From Oscillospiraceae bacterium (GTDB taxonomy: Bacteria; Bacillota; Clostridia; Oscillospirales; Ruminococcaceae): a stretch of DNA of 8,472 bases. Within the stretch, counting starts at the first letter, position 1. Each line of letters begins with the position of its first letter. This document shows positions 6,813 through 8,472 of this stretch, one piece after another. The stretch spans positions 1 to 8,472 of the forward strand of contig JAFYEQ010000143.1 of NCBI GenBank assembly GCA_017544185.1. Direction: 5' to 3'. Both the position numbers and the translations under genes were made by a program. The notes under the pieces were generated by a model. It searched no databases. It was given only the letters and a program-made list of their open reading frames with translations, and was not told where the DNA came from.

Positions 6813-7366
6813 GCTCTGACCTCCTCACCGATGTTGCGTGAAGAAAAGCTCTCTCTTTCGGATGCCAGCGCCAGATCGAAGGTATCGTCGATACATATCC
6901 CCTTGTCACGGTACACGATGGCATAGCCGCCCAGACGTATCTCCTCATCGGCCACTGCGCCCTCTACCAGAGCAGCGTCACGGGGAGACAGATGCAGCTC
7001 CGCACCTGTCATATCCTCTTTGGCTATCGCCGACAGGAGCCTGTCTCTGTATCCCTCGGTGGAGGCATAGGCCTCCAGTCTGCGGGCGATATCCTCGAAC
7101 ATCTCGTCGGTGAGACGTTCGCGGGTCATATGCTCGGCGCGTCTGACGTCGTTCTCCATCTGAGCCATATTGTGTATGTCTCTTCCCGCATCTATGCGGT
7201 CGGCATCTCTCATACGGCGCTTGGCGGCATCCTCGGCAGCCTTAGCAGCCCCTGCGAGTATGCTCTCGCTCTCTGCCTTGGCCTCGCTCAGGAGCTGCTT
7301 GGCCTTATCCTCCGAACGCTGCCTTATCACGCCTAAAAAGCGTTCGAACTTTTCGTTTTCGTTCAT
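6809..7366 (-). CDS. ntpE: V-type ATP synthase subunit E (peripheral stalk)
   Basis: This 185-aa protein forms the peripheral stator stalk that keeps the head from turning with the rotor. The N-terminal half (about 5-95) is a charged, Ala/Glu/Arg-rich helix with no helix breakers, as expected for the long E-G coiled coil. The C-terminal part contains GGYAIVYRDKGICIDDTFDL (146-165), close to the conserved 'GGf...dr.gIriDnTFd' motif of the family, which caps the head. The ATG at 7366-7364 is preceded by AGGTGA that overlaps subunit F's TAG stop. Its usual partner, a G/H-type small coiled-coil subunit, is not encoded in this window. Confidence 0.92.
   Translation of the reverse strand: MNENEKFERFLGVIRQRSEDKAKQLLSEAKAESESILAGAAKAAEDAAKRRMRDADRIDAGRDIHNMAQMENDVRRAEHMTRERLTDEMFEDIARRLEAYASTEGYRDRLLSAIAKEDMTGAELHLSPRDAALVEGAVADEEIRLGGYAIVYRDKGICIDDTFDLALASERESFSSRNIGEEVRA
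6820..6825 (-). promoter_or_regulatory. Ribosome binding site that fixes the TTG start of subunit A
   Basis: AGGAGG (6825-6820 on the minus strand) lies seven bases before the TTG at 6812-6810. An in-frame TGA at 6827-6825 touches its 5' end, so translation cannot start further upstream. The site lies inside the end of the subunit E gene, which fits coupled translation. Confidence 0.85.
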
Positions 7367-7373
7367 AGTTCAC

Positions 7374-7682
7374 CTACAATTCTATCCCGATAGCCTCGCG
7401 CACGTAGCGGGAGATCGATGCGGTGACATCGGAGCCCGCGTGGCGGTCGGGTATCTCGGATATGAGCGGTGTCATACGGGTCTGCTTGTAGATATTCACC
7501 CTGTCTTCGGCAAGGGCGATGAGCTTCTCGGTCATGAGTATCACGGCCACGTCGTCCATCTCCATGGCGCTGTCCAGTGCTTCGATGGCCTCCTCGCGCT
7601 CGTGTACGCATACGCCTTCTATGCCTGCAAGGCGCATACCCGTAAGAGTATCTATATTATCGCTTATCAGATAGAATCTCAT
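7374..7682 (-). CDS. ntpG: V-type ATP synthase subunit F (central stalk)
   Basis: This protein of about 102 aa binds subunit D in the central stalk and helps couple ring rotation to the head. The N-terminus FYLISDNIDTLTGMRLAGIE is the standard F-subunit opening, with a small Rossmann-like fold expected. AVILMTEKLIAL and TPLISEIPDRHA match the later family strands. I take ATG at 7682-7680, which overlaps K's TGA stop by one base (TGATG). A GTG immediately upstream (7685-7683) would add one residue and cannot be excluded. Its place between K and E, instead of just before A as in E. hirae, is a gene-order difference. The symbol follows E. hirae naming (ntpG); other schemes call it atpF. Confidence 0.92.
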   Translation of the reverse strand: MRFYLISDNIDTLTGMRLAGIEGVCVHEREEAIEALDSAMEMDDVAVILMTEKLIALAEDRVNIYKQTRMTPLISEIPDRHAGSDVTASISRYVREAIGIEL

Positions 7683-8116
7683 CACGCAAGTGCCTGTATG
7701 ATAAGGAACGCGATAAGGAAGCCGTAGAGAGCGACGCCCTCGCCCAGTGCCACGAAGATCATGGCCTTACCGAAGCAGCCGGGCTCCTCAGCTACCGCAC
7801 CGATAGCTGCGGGAGCTGCATTACCTACGGCGATACCGCATCCGATGGAACCGAGACCTACTGCCAGAGCAGCAGCGAGATAGCCGAGACCTGTGGAGCT
7901 GGCAGCTGCGCCTGCTGCTGCGACTGCCTCAGACTCAGCAGATACGATATCTCCCAGAGGGAGCAGCACTGCAAGGAGCATGACTCCGAAGAAGGAGCAA
8001 AGATTGAGTATCAGCGCATTGCGGCACTTCTTGCCGTCGGTGAACTTCTTGATGCGGGCGATCACAGGGAGAGAGAGCAGTATAACGACCGCCAGCGGGA
8101 AAAGAAAAATATACAT
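7682..8116 (-). CDS. ntpK: V-type ATP synthase subunit K (membrane rotor ring proteolipid)
   Basis: This 144-aa protein forms the ion-carrying membrane ring. Four hydrophobic segments are visible, near 2-20, 36-57, 76-98 and 117-142, giving two hairpins. The second hairpin is canonical: a glycine-rich helix GLGSIGCGIAVG (87-98), a polar loop AEEPGCFGK (109-117), and a helix with the ion-binding carboxylate Glu126 in ALGEGVALYG. The first hairpin has a basic loop (RIKK...GKK, 21-30) and no membrane carboxylate, so one site per four-helix subunit is expected. Where Na+-type rings have a ligand glutamine in the glycine-rich helix there is Cys93, and Gly127 replaces a ligand serine. Proton coupling is therefore favoured but not proven. 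The ATG at 8116-8114 has GGAGG nearby upstream. Confidence 0.94.
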   Translation of the reverse strand: MYIFLFPLAVVILLSLPVIARIKKFTDGKKCRNALILNLCSFFGVMLLAVLLPLGDIVSAESEAVAAAGAAASSTGLGYLAAALAVGLGSIGCGIAVGNAAPAAIGAVAEEPGCFGKAMIFVALGEGVALYGFLIAFLIIQALA

Positions 8117-8135
8117 GATTTACCTCCGTATCATC

Positions 8136-8152
8136 AGGTGCCTTTGGCACCT
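8136..8152 (-). promoter_or_regulatory. Intercistronic hairpin between subunits I and K
   Basis: AGGTGCC (8136-8142) and GGCACCT (8146-8152) form a 7-bp perfect stem with a 3-nt loop. It lies four bases past the tandem TGA TGA at the end of subunit I and 8 bases before K's GGAGG. No T-run follows on the minus strand, so it is not a terminator. An mRNA stability, processing or translation-tuning element is a reasonable inference, since the ring subunit is needed in many copies. Confidence 0.55.
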
Positions 8153-8157
8153 TGTCA

Positions 8158-8472
8158 TCATATCGTATCGTCCATACCTACGTGTACGGGCGTGAACGGC
8201 TTGCCGCCGCCTACATAGTATCGTGAGAACATCTCGTAGAACTCGAGCCTCAGTACCTGTATTCCGGACAGCAGTCCTTCAAGTCCCATAACGAATATAT
8301 TTCCCAGCACCATGACTATGACAGAGCCGCTGCCTGCCATCTCAGACAGTGCCAGTACCACGCTCATCATGCCCGCATGGGAGAGCACGAAGCCGCCCAC
8401 ACGCACGAAGGAAAGTGTATTCGTAGCATAGCCCAGCAGGTACTCGAAGCACTCGAAGAAGTTGGTGGCGAT
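8158..8472 (-). CDS. ntpI: V-type ATP synthase subunit I (a-type stator), C-terminal fragment
   Basis: Only the last 104 residues are present; the gene continues past the right edge, and family members are usually about 600-700 aa. This subunit provides the ion half-channels facing the rotor ring. The fragment covers the last membrane helices. SNTLSYxRxG-like sequence (TNTLSFVRVGG, 18-27 of the fragment) carries one conserved channel arginine (fragment residue 24). GIQVLRLEFYEMFSRYY (70-86) carries the second (residue 75). Between them lie SHAGMM and the hydrophobic GNIFVMGLEGLL. The frame is open to the window edge, so an internal GTG at 8406 is not the start. It ends in tandem TGA stops 41 bp before K. 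Confidence 0.95.
   Translation of the reverse strand: MATNFFECFEYLLGYATNTLSFVRVGGFVLSHAGMMSVVLALSEMAGSGSVIVMVLGNIFVMGLEGLLSGIQVLRLEFYEMFSRYYVGGGKPFTPVHVGMDDTI

Noticed and set aside
6243..6926. 227-aa plus-strand frame opposite subunits A and E
   Set aside because: It is antisense to two certain genes across their junction and has no recognisable domain.

Overview
The window looks like chromosomal DNA of an anaerobic, low-to-moderate GC Firmicute of the Ruminococcus/Oscillospiraceae or Lachnospiraceae kind. The basis is the bacterial V-type ATPase with Clostridia-like subunit sequences, a YtrA-type GntR regulator paired with an ABC-2 exporter, strong AGGAGG ribosome binding sites, SigA-type promoters and T-tailed intrinsic terminators. 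Genus assignment is an inference. All recognisable protein genes lie on the minus strand and are transcribed from right to left.

Right part (8472 to about 2890): most of a V/A-type ATPase operon in transcription order I (3' end only), K, F, E, A, B, D. The genes overlap or are separated by at most about 40 bases and are probably translationally coupled. I and K are the membrane ion path (stator half-channels and rotor ring). A and B form the catalytic head, D and F the central stalk, and E the peripheral stalk. Subunit C (d) and the G/H-type partner of E are not between I and D, so they must lie upstream of the window edge, elsewhere, or be absent. Subunits A and D both start at TTG. A small hairpin sits between I and K. 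The operon ends at an intrinsic terminator (2888-2919).

Middle part (2891 to 751): a three-gene operon, also on the minus strand, with a near-consensus promoter (TTGACA, 17 bp, TATACT) and a dyad operator overlapping the -10 and start site. It encodes a 125-aa YtrA-subfamily GntR repressor, an ABC ATPase and a six-helix ABC-2 permease, and ends at an 18-bp perfect-stem terminator. The layout suggests an autoregulated export or envelope-stress module like ytr of Bacillus subtilis; its substrate is unknown.

Left part (1-750): no convincing protein gene. It holds a plus-strand terminator for an unseen upstream gene (34-76), an AT-rich stretch with interleaved inverted repeats (about 211-304), and a perfect consensus plus-strand promoter (454-482). 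That promoter drives a transcript of about 140 nt that folds into two domains and ends in a stem followed by eight T's. This is a candidate small noncoding RNA of no family I recognise and is the best candidate for something undescribed here. It is followed by a 98-bp nested-palindrome element (641-738) with a GC-rich core.
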